Origin: Polyodon spathula
Taxonomy: Eukaryota; Chordata; Actinopteri; Acipenseriformes; Polyodontidae
Length of the DNA: 64,000 nt
Assembly: GCF_017654505.1 (NCBI RefSeq)
Contig: NC_054545.1
Coordinates: forward strand, 10,860,427 to 10,924,426
Reading direction: 5' to 3'
A model generated the notes under the pieces. That model was not told the DNA's origin. It did no database searches and was given only the letters and a program-made list of their open reading frames with translations. Shown here piece by piece: positions 1 to 11,190 of the stretch. Each line of letters begins with the position of its first letter. Within the stretch, counting starts at the first letter, position 1. The position numbers and the translations under genes were made by a program.

Positions 1-760
1 GTAGCAGTTCATTAGCTGCAGAAGGGGGAAAAAGCGTTGTAAGCAGCGTTGCACTTTGGCTGACAAGTATACTAATTACTCTCCTTCACATGGTGCTAAA
101 GGCACACTCTGTGCTGTTTAATGATCAGACCAGAGAAAGTTGTAGAAAACCCAGGCTTTGTCAGGTGAGGAAGAGCAGGTGTAAGCAGATTAGTTCTGCC
201 AGAGCAACCCTTTGGAGTCGTCTCTTACACCACCACCAGCACCACACTGGGGGAAAAAAAATCAGCACTTTTTATTTTTAGTGGGAAGATAAATTTAAAA
301 GAAGTAAATTGGTAAATCAAATGAGGGCTTTAGCAGCCAGAGAGATTTGCAGAGCTGTCTCTTGGCATTTGAAAGGCACATTCATCATGTCCTACAAGTA
401 GTCAATTCCTCTAGTATCTGTAAATGTTTTCAGATATTAGCCAATTTATATGCTCTGAGATTCATCATGGAAAATCAGCTTTACCACCGTGCATTATCTC
501 CGTCCGCAATGAAGTTTGATGTATGAGCATATTTGCAGTTCAATGAGTTGTGTGCAAAAAAGTACGTTTTTAATTAATAAAAAAACTTGCTCAGGAGCTC
601 ATCAGTGTCGAGATTAATAACGATTGTCATTCATTATTGTTTATTACATTCCTCCCTCAACAAATGTTGCCTTCTAATGAGATTTCATGCCTATTTTTAA
701 TTTAGTTAATGGCTTTTTCATCCCAGAGAAAGAAAATGGATATTCTGTGCACAAGATGTA
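1..760. other. Candidate conserved noncoding element(s), CDIN1 intron
   Basis: This block is free of simple repeats and transposon motifs, has balanced composition and contains several AT-rich homeodomain-type cores (TAATTA, ATTAAT, TTAATGG). The central part, about 300-740, is dense in such motifs around unique sequence such as TCATCATGG and CCGTGCATTATC. No open frame of note runs through it. It resembles the conserved elements described in the introns of genes flanking developmental regulators. Conservation is inferred from sequence character only. Confidence 0.35.
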
Positions 761-2284
761 AGGAAGTTTGTTGTATTTAAGAATGTCACTGAACTAAATA
801 TACTGGTTCTGCTATGATTCTTTCATTTAAAACTGATGCAATAAAATATTTTCTACCTTTTTTTGTTTTACAGAATGTCAATACCTCTAAATTTTGTTTT
901 ATTTCAGTAGATTTTTTTTTTTTGTTTTTTTTTTTAATGAAGCCCTTGATGCAAATTTATTATAACAGTAAACCATTCTAATAAATATTGTGAATATTTA
1001 CTGCATTATATATGTGCTGTGTTAAACTATGTGTTATTGCCTGGGGATTATGGTGTACTATATAGTGTAGCATCTTTAGGAAATGTATGCCAATGTTGGA
1101 GCCGGCAATGATGCAGAGATGTTCAACTGTTATTATTTACTGCAGTGTTTGCGCAGGGTGGCTCTGCTGTAAATGGAATTACAGCCATGATGAATGATCA
1201 TTAGGGTAACTCATTTTAAACATGTTTGATTTATTAGCATTGGGGTCTCCATTTTCATCAGGTGAATGCTTTACTGAAACACAAAATGTCATTGTCAAGG
1301 TCAACCTATTTATGATTTTTTTTTTTAAGCAAAACTCACATATAATGTCCTTCAAAAAAATAAGGAAGAATGCTTGCTTTCTTTCTTTCTTTATTTATTT
1401 ATTTATTTATTTAATAATAATAAACATACATTTCAATTCAAAGACCAAAGGCAATGTTGGTCAATCTCCAATTATGACTACTAGTAAGACAAGAACCTTA
1501 ATGTTTGCTGTTTGCCTTTGGGGATGTTTATTACACTATTTTACAGAAGCAGCGTCAAATCTATAAAACTACCATTAGGAGAAAAAAAATCAATCAAAAT
1601 GCCATTAAAGTGGAATAAGTTGCCAATATTGCTGATGTGGTTGCAGGTCCTTTGATTTTCCTTCAGATTATTAGGCACAGTCTAGTAGTGACTTTGTTAA
1701 GGGAAATGAGTGTTGTTCAGAAGTAATATGTCTCCTGGCTTCATAAAGTTTGCAGCCTCATATTTCCCAGTTTATTGATTATCCATTATCATTTGTCATG
1801 AGGTGTCCTAACTCAAGGGGAAAATATAACTCTTTTTCTTCATTTCTGAACAGGAATGTGGTATAGATCTGTGTGAAGGTATAAAGTACCAATCTTAGAG
1901 AAAAATGAGAAAAGAAATAAAGCACTGAGTGTGCCTTCCAGGTCTAAACAGTAAAAAGGAGGAAGAGTGCTGACGGTGCTTTGTTCTCACCTACCCTTTC
2001 CTTTATCCTCATTTAGCACAAGTAAGAATAGACATGGGTTCAGAAGGCTATATTTGTTATACCTGCCAGTCGTTAGATATTAAGCTGAAATAGCAGTAGC
2101 AGTGCATTAAGTTAGGCACAAAGCCTTTTACATTTTATATGGGGCTTGTTATATGAAGTCAGTTTTAATGGAAACTAATGTAGTTAGAAGTCAGGTAGAT
2201 GCCGTATAAAAGAGATTACATTGTGTAAGAGTACATTTTGAAGAACACAGATTCATGCTCATTTCCTTTAATAGGATACTGAAC
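761..2284. other. AT-rich intronic sequence, no recognised feature
   Basis: Apart from short poly-T runs near 909-935 and a TTTC/TTTA-type repeat at about 1379-1412, this stretch shows no gene, transposon end or structured repeat that I can recognise. Confidence 0.5.
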
Positions 2285-2294
2285 TATATATATA

Positions 2295-2349
<55 letters not shown>
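2285..2349. repeat. (TA)n microsatellite
   Basis: Near-perfect TA dinucleotide array with one TTA interruption near 2301. Confidence 0.95.
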
Positions 2350-2351
<2 letters not shown>

Positions 2352-2772
2352 GTGTTTTTTTGTTATATTGATACGGTGTATCTACCTTTCATTGTTTATC
2401 AGACAGTTGTAGTTTGTTACTCTTAGCCTCCTCAGAGCCTGGCGTTCTGATTTATATGTGATTGTGGCAAATCTGTGGTCTTATATTAACGATGGGGGTT
2501 GGTGCAACAATGAATAAAGCTGGGATAGTACAGCACTCAAGCAAGCCTTACTCTTATTCTTTTGGGTTAATTTTGCCCAAAAAGTCGTTCATTTTACAAA
2601 ATTTTGTGAAGCCACCTAATCTTAGGTTTTATTTTTATTTTTGTTTATTTATTAATTTTTTCAGCCTCCAAGCCTGTTTAAAACAGTATGCTATGGGAAC
2701 CATCTTTAAAACTGTTTAACAGGTAAAAAGTGTCAGTTGCCCCATTCTACATTAATTTCTATTCTCTTACAG

Positions 2773-2822
2773 TGCACAATAAATGACTGTTGTTATGGAC
2801 CATTGGTAGACTGCATCAGACA
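2773..2822 (+). CDS. CDIN1: CDIN1 internal exon (encodes CTINDCCYGPLVDCIR)
   Basis: This 50-base exon lies between a strong acceptor (pyrimidine-rich tract then TTACAG) and a GT donor that is weak after the GT (GTATCC). It starts in phase 0, encodes CTINDCCYGPLVDCIR and leaves two bases (CA). As I recall it, the human CDIN1 (C15orf41) protein reads CIVNDCCYGPLVDCIKH at this point, so identity is high and the exon boundary is plausible. CDIN1 is a predicted PD-(D/E)XK-like nuclease that binds codanin-1 (CDAN1); human mutations cause congenital dyserythropoietic anaemia type I. The leftover CA joins the first base of the next exon (7665) to make a His codon and keeps the frame. No upstream exon of the gene was found in bases 1-2772. 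The assignment is by remembered sequence; no alignment was run. Confidence 0.87.
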
Positions 2823-3227
2823 GTATCCTCTTCCATAAAATTTGAAGCCACAAATTGACAAGCTGCAATTCACTGGATGAGGCATGTCGAGCTTAACCTG
2901 ACATAAAGTTCTGCTTCAGAAGACATGTGTTTTTATACTACATACCATCAACTGGGGTGAAGTATTGTAGATCTGGGAGATACTCTTTATTTGTCTCCTG
3001 TTTTTGTTCATAGACAAGAGATATAAAATGTTCAATATGTTAGGAAACTGAATTTTGAACATCAGTACAGCTATGATTACAAAATGTTTGGTCTGGTGAG
3101 TTTCTTGCTCAATTGAGAAACACCTAACTAAATTAGCAAAATGTTAATTATATATAAATATGCCCTTTCTCTGCAATATTTGAACTCCGCTTTTTAAATG
3201 CATCTTTCATTAAAAAATACAATTTTA

Positions 3228-3228
<1 letters not shown>

Positions 3229-3300
<72 letters not shown>
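3229..3300. repeat. (TA)n microsatellite abutting a Tc1 end
   Basis: Uninterrupted TA array of about 70 bases, ending a few bases before the left inverted repeat of the Tc1 element at 3308. It may be an expansion from the TA target site. Confidence 0.95.
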
Positions 3301-3305
<5 letters not shown>

Positions 3306-3758
3306 CACAGTACCAGTCAAAAGTTTGAGTACACCTGCTTGAAACCAGGTTTTTCATGATTATCTATGCTTTTAACTGTATAAACTTGTCTATAAACACT
3401 TAATATTTTATTATATGATACATGTACTTATATAAGCTGATAATCATAAGTGAATTGCATTCAAAAATTTAATTTTTAAATGAAAATCTTGTCAATTTCA
3501 ATTACAATGGTCACCTAAAGCAAGGAGATTTCAGTCTGAAGCCCAAGTCAGTTAAAAGTCTGAAATGTCTATAACACGGTGTTAGAACACTTGTCTAAGT
3601 ATAAAAGTGTATTTATTAGATGTTCTCTGAGTTAACTAGCATGTTACCTAATTAACCTTTTGTCACCAATTATTGTTAACAGGTGAGAGTCCATGGTTAC
3701 TATAAATATAGGTAGCATAGGTACAAGTTTGTCATTCCTGAATGTAAGGGAGCAGAAA

Positions 3759-4172
3759 ATGACAAAATACGCTCAGTTAAGCAAAGAAAAAAGACAGTCT
3801 GTAATTACTTTAAGAAATTAAGGTAAATCTTTAAGACAAATCGCAAGAACTTTGCAAGTGTCTGTAACTGCTGTGGCCAAGACCATCAAACGATTTGAAG
3901 AAACTGGCACTCATGAGGACCGAACAAGGTCAGGCAGGCCAAGGGTGACCTCAGAATCAGAGAACAAGTTCATTTGAGTCACAAGTCTGCAAAACCGGTG
4001 ATTAACTGCCCCTGAAATACAAGCTCAGGTAAATGCTACTAGAAGTACAGATGTTTCAACATCAACTGTTCAGAGGCGGGTGATTTCCTGTTAAAACTTG
4101 TTAACCAAATGCCTCGTGTTTGTGAGGCTGTTATTAAGGCAAAGGGTGGTTATTTTGAGGAATCCAAGATTT
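3759..4172 (+). pseudogene. Tc1 transposase remnant (N-terminus joined to C-terminus)
   Basis: From the ATG the frame reads MTKYAQLSKEKRQSVITLRN, a stop, then GKSLRQIARTLQVSVTAVAK and EETGTHEDRTRSGRPRVTSE. This is the paired-type helix-turn-helix DNA-binding region and GRPR hook of Tc1 transposases. After further stops, near 4095, the sequence jumps to the C-terminal end (NQMPRVCEAVIKAKGG). The DDE catalytic core between them, about two thirds of the protein, is absent. It cannot encode an active enzyme. Confidence 0.88.
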
Positions 4173-4244
4173 AGAGACAATTTTCAATTTTCTTGAACAT
4201 TGCTTTGATACTCCTTATGTTTTGTTTTATATATTGTAACATGT

Positions 4245-4970
4245 TGTGGCAAAGTGGCTAGTGGAGGGGAACAGGTATAACGGTGATGCGATGCAGGAGT
4301 GACAGGCAGACAACAGTTTCCAGTGAAAAGGTGCTTTTATTTATAATCCAGGTCTGGTGACCGTTAAATAATAAATCCCCGGCTATACACAACAATGTGT
4401 AAAGCACGGGGATAGCAATAACACAGACACAGTCCCGAACAAAACGAACACACGGTCACCAGTCCTGGGTGAGTGCAGACGTGCTTGTGGTGGGTGAAGA
4501 CACTGTATTTCGTGACGGTTCCGTGCAGTGGTGATCCGGATTGTGCTGACCCTGGTCGACAGCTCCGGATAGGTGAGTTAACTGTCTGGTGGTACAAAAC
4601 GCAGACAATTACAAAACAAACACAACACGCAATTCCTTTTTACAACGAGAGCTCTTCTCTCGATCCTTCTCTCTCCAAGCGTTTAACCCAAACGAAGGAA
4701 AAGACCAGCATTACCCTGGCCCCTATATGTAATCCCGCATGATATCGAGATAAACGGTTGCAGCTGCCTTATTACTTGCAGCTGCCTCTCGTTTATCTCT
4801 CAAATCAATACGGTCTTACAACAGAGTCGCGCTTCCCTCCAGGCTGACCCACTTCCCTGACCCGGAAACGAACTGTCAGGCCAGCCCTTCCAGATGCTTC
4901 TCCTCCCGTTCTTTAGCGCCCTCACAGGTTGGGAGGAAGATTCATCACCAGAACTCATCTTTCCGTCACA
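4245..4970 (-). mobile_element. Solo LTR with perfect 5-bp target duplication
   Basis: The 726-bp unit runs from TGTGGCAAAGTG to CCGTCACA and is flanked on both sides by CATGT (4240-4244 and 4971-4975). TG...CA ends plus a 5-bp duplication are the signature of an LTR left by recombination between the two LTRs of a retrotransposon. On the minus strand it begins TGTGACGGAAAG, and an AATAAA-type signal lies about 120 bases before the end, which suggests minus orientation. No gag or pol sequence is present. The family (Ty3/Gypsy or other) cannot be told from the LTR alone. It lies inside the Tc1 element, so it inserted later. Confidence 0.88.
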
Positions 4971-5360
4971 CATGTGTTTTCATTTTCAAGTATTTACAGA
5001 AACATTGTCGTAAAACATTGTCAGTTATGAACAAAAACCTAGCAAGTGTACTCAAATTTTTGACTGGTACTGTGTGTGTGTGTGTGTATATCACCTGGTT
5101 TAACCCTTTAGACTCTGATTGGCACTAATCTTAGACTACCTTATGTTACTTTAGGTAAAGTAGCTTCAGATTAGTAAAATCAGGTTCTGTAAAATCAGCC
5201 TATTCAATATTTAGAGTAGTACCATGTGTAAATATTTATGCATGTAAATAAGAAATGAAAAAAAAAAAGCATACTGGTAAAATGGTGCTAGAGGTAATGA
5301 TTTTAATTTAATTAAGTATACATGCCAACAGCCCTTTGTAAATACAAACATACATGCATA

Positions 5361-6180
5361 CAGTCAACTCCATACTTGCATGCCTTTGGACCGGTGTGAG
5401 ATCATGCACATAACGGGAGTATCCACAGAATTGTAGTGAGGGAATACAATGGGATACAACGCGAATAGGGTCTATTTGTACAAGTACATGTATGTATGAC
5501 TCATTTCTGAGATTCATAACTTTATTTTCTGAAAAATATGCCAACTTGAAGTACCTTATACACTAAATTCAAACAACACTATTCTCTGGCAATGCTGAAT
5601 ATGAAAAGTAAAGTAATGTACAGTATATAACAGCTGGCACATGCAAAGTTATTGTAGTACAGAATGTTTAAAAAAAATTAAACAGTTGTTTACAGTACCT
5701 TACTATAGATCTTGTAACTACAATGTAGCAAAAACATTTGATGGAAGTCTGCACAGTGTTTGCTTCAGCCAGTAGAGCTGAAGCAAAGAAGCGCATAGCA
5801 ATACATTGTTGAGAAAACGCACATAGCAACAGACTGTTGACAGCACAAGTGGGCATGCAGTGTCAGCCTGTAACATTGCTGCTTTGTAATTTTCTGTACC
5901 ACATAGCAAGTAGACTGACACTCAGCTGCGTCATCCTGAATGATCGTCTGATCGAGTACAGCCTGCTGTGTTATGCAATTATCCAAATTAAAATGCAATG
6001 TATAATGGACTTCGGAACCGTGCAGCTTCATGCAATTAAGCAAATTATGCATTTAGCTAATATGCATTTAATCGTAAAATACTGTCATAGAAAATTATGC
6101 ACTAAAAAACAGGACTAGCTGCATGCTATGCAAGTAAGCGATTTATGCAATTATCCAATATGCAAATAAGTGGAGTCGAT
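5361..6180. mobile_element. Tigger/pogo-like MITE, about 820 bp
   Basis: The left end starts CAGTCAACTCCATACTTGC after a TA at 5359-5360. The right end, read on the minus strand, is a degenerate version (ATCGACTCCACTTATTTGC) followed by TA at 6181-6182. Internal runs such as TGCAATTATCCAA and ATGCAATTAAGC repeat on both strands, as in Tigger-like elements. There is no transposase; the short overlapping open frames around 5668-6118 on both strands are chance. Confidence 0.7.
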
Positions 6181-6194
6181 TATATATATTTATG

Positions 6195-6575
6195 AAACCT
6201 GTCACCTGGTCTCCAGAGTGGCGCATCCGGTAAAAGCGCTCCCATGGGGGGCTTAGACCGTCCAGGGTGTCCTCGGCTCACCACGCACCAGTGACCCCTG
6301 TAGACTGGCCGGGTGCCTACAGGCTTGCCTGTAAGCTGTCTAGAGCTGTGTTGTCCTCCGACGCTGTAGCTCTGGGTTGGCTGTATGGCAGGCCTGCAGA
6401 GTGAACAAAAGCGGTCGACTGACTGCACATGCTTCGGAGGACGGCGTGTGTTTGTCTTCCCCGCTCCCTAGTTAGCGCAGGGGTGGCAGTGGTGAGCTGA
6501 GCTTAAAAATGCAATTGGATATGTCAAATTGGGAGAAAAGCGGGGTAAAATTAATTGTCGTCTACTAAATTAAAA
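6195..6575 (+). mobile_element. tRNA-derived SINE, 5' part damaged
   Basis: A GC-rich island in an AT-rich intron. The head (GAGTGGCGCATCCGGTAAAA, then GCGCTCC) resembles a degraded tRNA-derived promoter box. The body includes CAGGGTGTCCTCGGCTCACC, GACCCCTGTAGACTGGCCGG and GCTTCGGAGGACGGCGTG. The tail reads AAATTGGGAGAAAAGCGGGG and then an A-rich stretch. I recall this SINE as very common in sturgeon and paddlefish sequences. Part of the region after the tRNA head appears to be deleted. Confidence 0.8.
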
Positions 6576-6900
6576 GTCACATGGTCTTCTATTAAAAAAA
6601 AAAAAATTATATATATATAGTAAAAGATTGCGCAACTCTCATCGTTCGTTGTCCCTTTGACCAGACCCAGGACATGGAAATGGATTTTTGTAGCGCTTGC
6701 GTGCACTTCTAATAAACACAAATCAAAACAAAAACAGAAACAAACACCTAGCTCTCTTTTGGAGCTCTGACTATACACTGATATATCCCTGACTAACCCA
6801 CAGGACGGCTAAGCCGTTTACCTGTCACAAACACAAAACTTTCCACGGGCTTCACAGTTTGACAGAATACCTTATTCGAATACAACTGATCTATCACTCT

Positions 6901-6902
6901 CT

Positions 6903-6952
<50 letters not shown>
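6901..6952. repeat. (CACCCT)n / (TGAGGG)n hexanucleotide array
   Basis: About nine perfect hexamer copies. The minus strand unit TGAGGG is a one-base variant of the vertebrate telomere repeat TTAGGG. Confidence 0.95.
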
Positions 6953-6956
<4 letters not shown>

Positions 6957-7119
6957 GGAGTGTCAACCCCTCAGCAGCCTCGAACAGACTGGCTGCCTCT
7001 CTTAAATACCCTGCACCTGGCTTTAATTTACAATTACCACCAGGTACAGGGGATAACTAAACAATAACACAATTAAAACCCTTAGCCCATTCATCCAAAC
7101 GTGCATTCTCACATGTTTT

Positions 7120-7152
7120 TAGCAGGGAGGAATTTTAACCCCCTCCCTGCTA
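7120..7152. repeat. Perfect 11-bp inverted repeat (hairpin)
   Basis: TAGCAGGGAGG at 7120-7130 is followed after 11 bases by its exact reverse complement at 7142-7152. It sits at the edge of the LTR-like segment and next to a long AT array. Confidence 0.9.
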
Positions 7153-7156
<4 letters not shown>

Positions 7157-7217
<61 letters not shown>

Positions 7218-7230
7218 TATATATATATAA
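7157..7230. repeat. (AT)n microsatellite
   Basis: A long AT array of about 57 bases with a short spacer and a second short AT run. A poly-A tract follows at 7302-7325. Confidence 0.95.
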
Positions 7231-7664
7231 AGTTATTATATATTAGTACTGGATAAGTATATACATGTTTGTGGACATTATGCGTCGTCAGATACCAATA
7301 AGAAAAAAAAAAAAAAAAAAAAAAAGTCTTTAATTACCCCTGGCTACTTCCTGGTTATCGTTTGTCAAGAATTTGTGTTTTAAATTTACTGTAACTTAAA
7401 ATATGCCTACATGTTGAGCGACTACTTAATTTTTAGATTTTTTTCTTTCCCTTTTAAATACAACAAAGTGTATTTTCTGGACGAACCTTAAACTTTTGAT
7501 AGTGTCTCTGTCTAACCTCAATGGCATGGTTATGTCCATTAGTCTGTGTGTCAATTATGGTCATTAACACTTAAAGATGATAAGATTACATTAGTGCATT
7601 TTTACCCAGGCTTTATTGTATTCTAAACACATCATAAGATATTTCCTTAACCAGCTACCTCCAG

Positions 7665-7732
7665 TGCCGTTGGACAGGAACATGAAATTCTGCTGCGAGA
7701 TATGCTTAGAGAAAGAAACCTGTCCTTTTTAG
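7665..7732 (+). CDS. CDIN1: CDIN1 internal exon (encodes AVGQEHEILLRDMLRERNLSFL)
   Basis: This 68-base exon follows an acceptor ending CCTCCAG and precedes a good donor (TAG then GTAAGA). With the CA carried over from the exon at 2773-2822 it reads H, then AVGQEHEILLRDML and RERNLSFL, leaving one base (G). Human CDIN1, as I recall it, reads HAIGHEHEVLLRDLL and then LEKNLSFLD here. Substitutions are conservative (I/V, L/M, K/R), there are no stops, and both splice phases fit, all of which indicate a real conserved exon. The G that remains should start an Asp codon completed by the next exon. That next exon, expected to begin like DEDQLRAKGYDK and run to the WSYWNR region, was not located before 44302. 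This stretch belongs to the region leading into the predicted nuclease fold. Confidence 0.88.
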
Positions 7733-7740
7733 GTAAGACC

Positions 7741-8640
7741 AAACAGTATAACATGTACTCCTCCTTCAAAGATTTCAGCTGCTGTTTACTTAAGGAAAAT
7801 GAGCCCCAGTGTGCAGAGTATTATGGAGTGCAGGATGAGTCAAAGATGATTGATGCTGTGCACGTTATCTTTTATTGATTTACAAACGGGCAGGAACTCG
7901 GTTACCCAATACCCCTTTATGTACGATGCATGCACTAGCTTATAATTAATATTTAATAGAATAAGTAGTTCAAAAATGTGCATTAATACCTACACAGTAT
8001 TGCTTTTTGGTGTCCTGAGATTTTCTTCTTCATCTTGGCCTACTGAGATTTAAAAGGAAAGGAAGGGAAATCATATCCCTGAAAAAGGATTACATATTAC
8101 AGAAATCTAGTTGGAAAAGGCCTATTACATTTGTGAAAGGCATTTGGAAGCAGGATGCATGAATGAGATGCCCTTGCTGCTCTCACAGATAATTGTAAAA
8201 GTGCGTAAACATTTACGCCAGCTGTTAGCAGAAACAACAGTGAAATCAAGTCATGCTAAAGTTATACTCATGCTTCTAGTCTGCTGATTCGATATTTTTA
8301 TGTAAATGATTGAATATGTTTAGCATATATATTTTTTTTTAAAGTCTTGATTTTTTTATTTCTTTTGCCAGGTTGTTTAAGAGTTAAAAACAAATGGGCA
8401 TAAAAAAGGGTCAGATCACTTAAAACTTTAACTGATAATTTGATCTTTCTTTTCCTTATCAATGATATTAAAAGTATGGATTCAAAACAAACTGTAGTAC
8501 ATATAAAGATGGTTAAAATTAATAGACGTGCATACTGGTTTACAGAGGAAGAGCAAGTGTTCCTTGTGTCATTTAGACAAAATCATTTGCTGGACTCAAA
8601 GTGCTGCCTTTCCATGAAGCACAACATTGGAATGTTTTAA
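7741..8640. other. Intronic sequence, no recognised feature
   Basis: There is a short coding-like patch at 7801-7875 (EPQCAEYYGVQDES in one frame), but it has no splice context matching CDIN1 and I cannot identify it. The rest is AT-rich with short T runs. Confidence 0.4.
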
Positions 8641-8960
8641 AACTGTTTTACCACATTGGCCATGAAACCACTGTTCTCAGCTGATAAATGGATTGGAAAT
8701 AAGCTACCCAACAGTGCAAATGGGCCATTAATTTTAATCAAAGGTGATGTAAAAAGGCGAATAGGCTGCATGACAATGTCAACAGCCCAGTAGGTGTTAA
8801 GAGAGACCACACAGCTTTCCCTGTTACTTGCTTTAGCCATTAGTTGAGGATGGGTGAAGACAGAAAGGCATGTCTGGAATTGAACGACCAGGTTATCCCA
8901 AAATGTAATGGAGAAATCAGCTGTTCCAATGAATATAACAAAATAGCACAAAGAGTCAAG
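8641..8960. other. Candidate conserved noncoding element
   Basis: Non-repetitive, balanced block with clustered homeodomain-type cores (CCATTAATTTTAATC, AGCCATTAG). A 104-codon open frame runs on the minus strand with no splice sites or recognisable domain, which can occur by chance in conserved noncoding DNA. Proposed only from sequence character and position in a CDIN1 intron. Confidence 0.33.
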
Positions 8961-9493
8961 GGCAATGGCTGAGAAAAGAAAATGAGCAGGTTACTTTTAT
9001 AGGTACAGTAATGCCAACATGTATTGTGTGATCCAATTTGAATTACCCCTGGAATATTGTAAACATAATGCCCTGGTACTACTGTAAAATATGATGCACA
9101 GCGTTAAAACATGTACATTTTCTTAAAATTGAGTAATGATAGTGCTTTCAAAAAATGGGTTCTTGAATTTTATAGATCTAATTAAGAAATGCATTTTGAA
9201 GTACTTAACGTATACAGTTACTCTTCTCTGTTTTAATTAATGTAATGTAAGGCACAGTTCCTGAAAGCATGTCCAGTTAGTGGACTAGGGTTCCAGTTCA
9301 GTCTGACTTTAATCCTACAAATCCGGTAAAATCAGATTTAATTGAATTGCGTAAGAAAATATCCTTTATTTATAGTATCTACAAATCATTAATTAAAAAA
9401 TCTGTCAGGTTACTATTAACTCAAGATTTTGACAGCATTTCCAGGCTAAATTGCCTTAAACTCTAATTTTACAGGTATAGGTACACCCACACC

Positions 9494-10390
9494 TTGAAGT
9501 AGGGATGGGTCGGTATACAGTTTTTTTCAGTTTATTGCAGTTTAGGTACATTACGGTATTAATACCGTTTCTTTTATTCTACACCGCAATTATCGTAATT
9601 CCTTTATACACCGGTTAACGCATTTTTCAATTGCAAACAATCTTCTTCTAAATCAAGCGATGGTACTTGCAGCCTTAGTAGAGTTTCTGAGGAAGAAACT
9701 CTTTTTGTGAACTAATACTGTATTTTGATAAAGGGTTTGAAGGAAACGGTCAACGACATAGAATACGCATTTCAATTGCTGCGTTCTGTTACCCAGAGCT
9801 TGCAGCACCAGCTGCTCTTGGCTGCTATCTTTCTGACGTCACACGCAGCTTTTAGAGAAACGCCTTCTCCAAACCTTGCAGCAGAACACACATTTTCAAC
9901 ATGCTATATTTACATTTGTCTGGATTATCAACAGTCAGTTTAATGTAATTGATTAACATTAACTTTATTGTAAAATTATACATCACTTATCATGGATTTA
10001 GTACATTATGTTTGTTTATATAATTGATTAATTTATTTAACATAGCATTGACAAGGCTGTTCACGGCTTAATTGTATAATGATAAAATGTGGTTCGCCTC
10101 TGCTAAGAAGGTGGCAGCAGTAATTTTACTGGTTATTTGCATTACGATGAACAGGTCACTTATGATCTCTGCATCGTCCCTTTGGTTTCTAGCCTCAGCC
10201 AGCCTCCTGCAATAATATTTCAAAGCTGCGCTGGGCTATGCAGAATCTGCACCGATTTCTGTGGCTATTGAGTGACTTCTACAGCGCATCCCCGCGATTT
10301 TGTGCAGAACTGCGGAAATCTGTGCTATAAGAACACGGCCAGTGTCTCAATTAGCACAAAGCCACGACTGCGGCAGGATGGCCTACTTAT
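9494..10390. mobile_element. Possible hAT-like transposon remnant
   Basis: The stretch GTAGGGATGGGTCGGTATAC, followed by GTATTAATACCG and ACACCG motifs, resembles hAT-type termini. A GC-richer region with CTGACGTCA and CCGCGATTTTGTGCAG motifs continues to about 10390. No matching right inverted repeat was found, so the right boundary and class are uncertain. No transposase frame is visible. Confidence 0.35.
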
Positions 10391-11190
10391 TATCAACATA
10401 GTTTTGTTTAAACAAGTTATAACAGTACTCCAATTTTCTTAGGTAAGTGAAAAATTATTTTTTATAAACTCCTCATGTGTAATAATCATTAGAAGCTTAC
10501 TTGTGTAATGTTGTGATGTGTAGCGATAAATCCAATAAAACGTTTCAGTATTAAAATACATTATTTTTTGCTATAAATATTTTATATTGAAAAAATAAAC
10601 AACTAATCTTTGCGCTTAAATAATAATCAATGGTACATGTTTGTATTTTAAGCAATAAGACCATTCATTTCCCAATTCTATTTATCATCAGCTAAACAAA
10701 CTATTTATTTATTTAATTTTACTGGTAAAAATGTTTTAACAAACTACAGCACCACGTCATTTTGAGCAAATAATAGATCTTAATACTGTTCTAGTATAAC
10801 ATTGAGACTGTACAACTTCAGTTTATTTATTTATTTATTTTTAATTATTATTATTATGATTGTCTTTATAAAAAAAGAAACGTACCAAGTTATTTGGCAT
10901 AGTAAAATACTAAATATATATGTGTGCGTGTGTGAATGTGCTGTTGCATTCAGCATCTGCGTGAAGTGTTTAGTGCTTGCTCCACCAGTAATTTAGGGGA
11001 GTTGAGAGCTGCAACAGAGTTCATCAAACGTGTTCTTGTTATTAAATACAAAAGTTACATTCGATGCCGGATTTGTGTCTTTTCTTTTAAAGAAGAATTG
11101 CACACATTGGAGGGACGTATTAAAATGGATGTGCGTCTGAGCAGTTATAGAATAGGATATATATATAAAACATACACACACACACACACA
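10391..11190. other. AT-rich intronic sequence, no recognised feature
   Basis: It holds TTTA/TTAT-rich patches near 10820-10860 and a short CA run at 11173-11190 that abuts the next MITE. Nothing else is recognised. Confidence 0.5.

Larger units (their letters stand above)
3308..5072 (+). mobile_element. Tc1/mariner transposon, internally deleted and interrupted by an LTR
   Basis: The left end CAGTACCAGTCAAAAGTTTG is mirrored at the right end by a sequence ending TTTTTGACTGGTACTG at 5072. These are typical Tc1 terminal inverted repeats. Inside is a decayed transposase (3759-4172) and then 3' flanking sequence split by a solo LTR (4245-4970). Without the LTR and its duplicated target the element is about 1.03 kb, shorter than the usual 1.6 kb, because the central catalytic part is missing. 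The expected TA target duplication is replaced by CA on the left and TG on the right. Confidence 0.9.
6600..7156 (-). repeat. LTR-like repeat segment with a hexamer array and a hairpin
   Basis: A block of moderate GC that read on the minus strand starts TGAGATAGCAGGGAGGG, contains a TATA-like GGGTATTTAAGAG, then a (TGAGGG)n array and an AGTTGTATTCGAATAAGG stretch. The layout resembles an LTR or other promoter-bearing repeat. I found no clear partner end and no target duplication, so the class is open. Confidence 0.35.
2823..7664 (+). other. CDIN1 intron filled with transposons
   Basis: This intron separates the two small CDIN1 exons. Almost all of 3308-7215 is repeat-derived: Tc1 with a nested LTR, a Tigger-like element, a SINE, an LTR-like segment and TA arrays. 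Bases 2823-3228, 5073-5358 and 7231-7664 are AT-rich unique-looking sequence in which I see nothing specific. Confidence 0.75.

Noticed and set aside
6180..6428. 82-codon minus-strand open frame
   Set aside because: It is a reading of the SINE body and tRNA-like head.
8637..8951. 104-codon minus-strand open frame
   Set aside because: No domain, no splice context and no start context. It overlaps a block better explained as noncoding.
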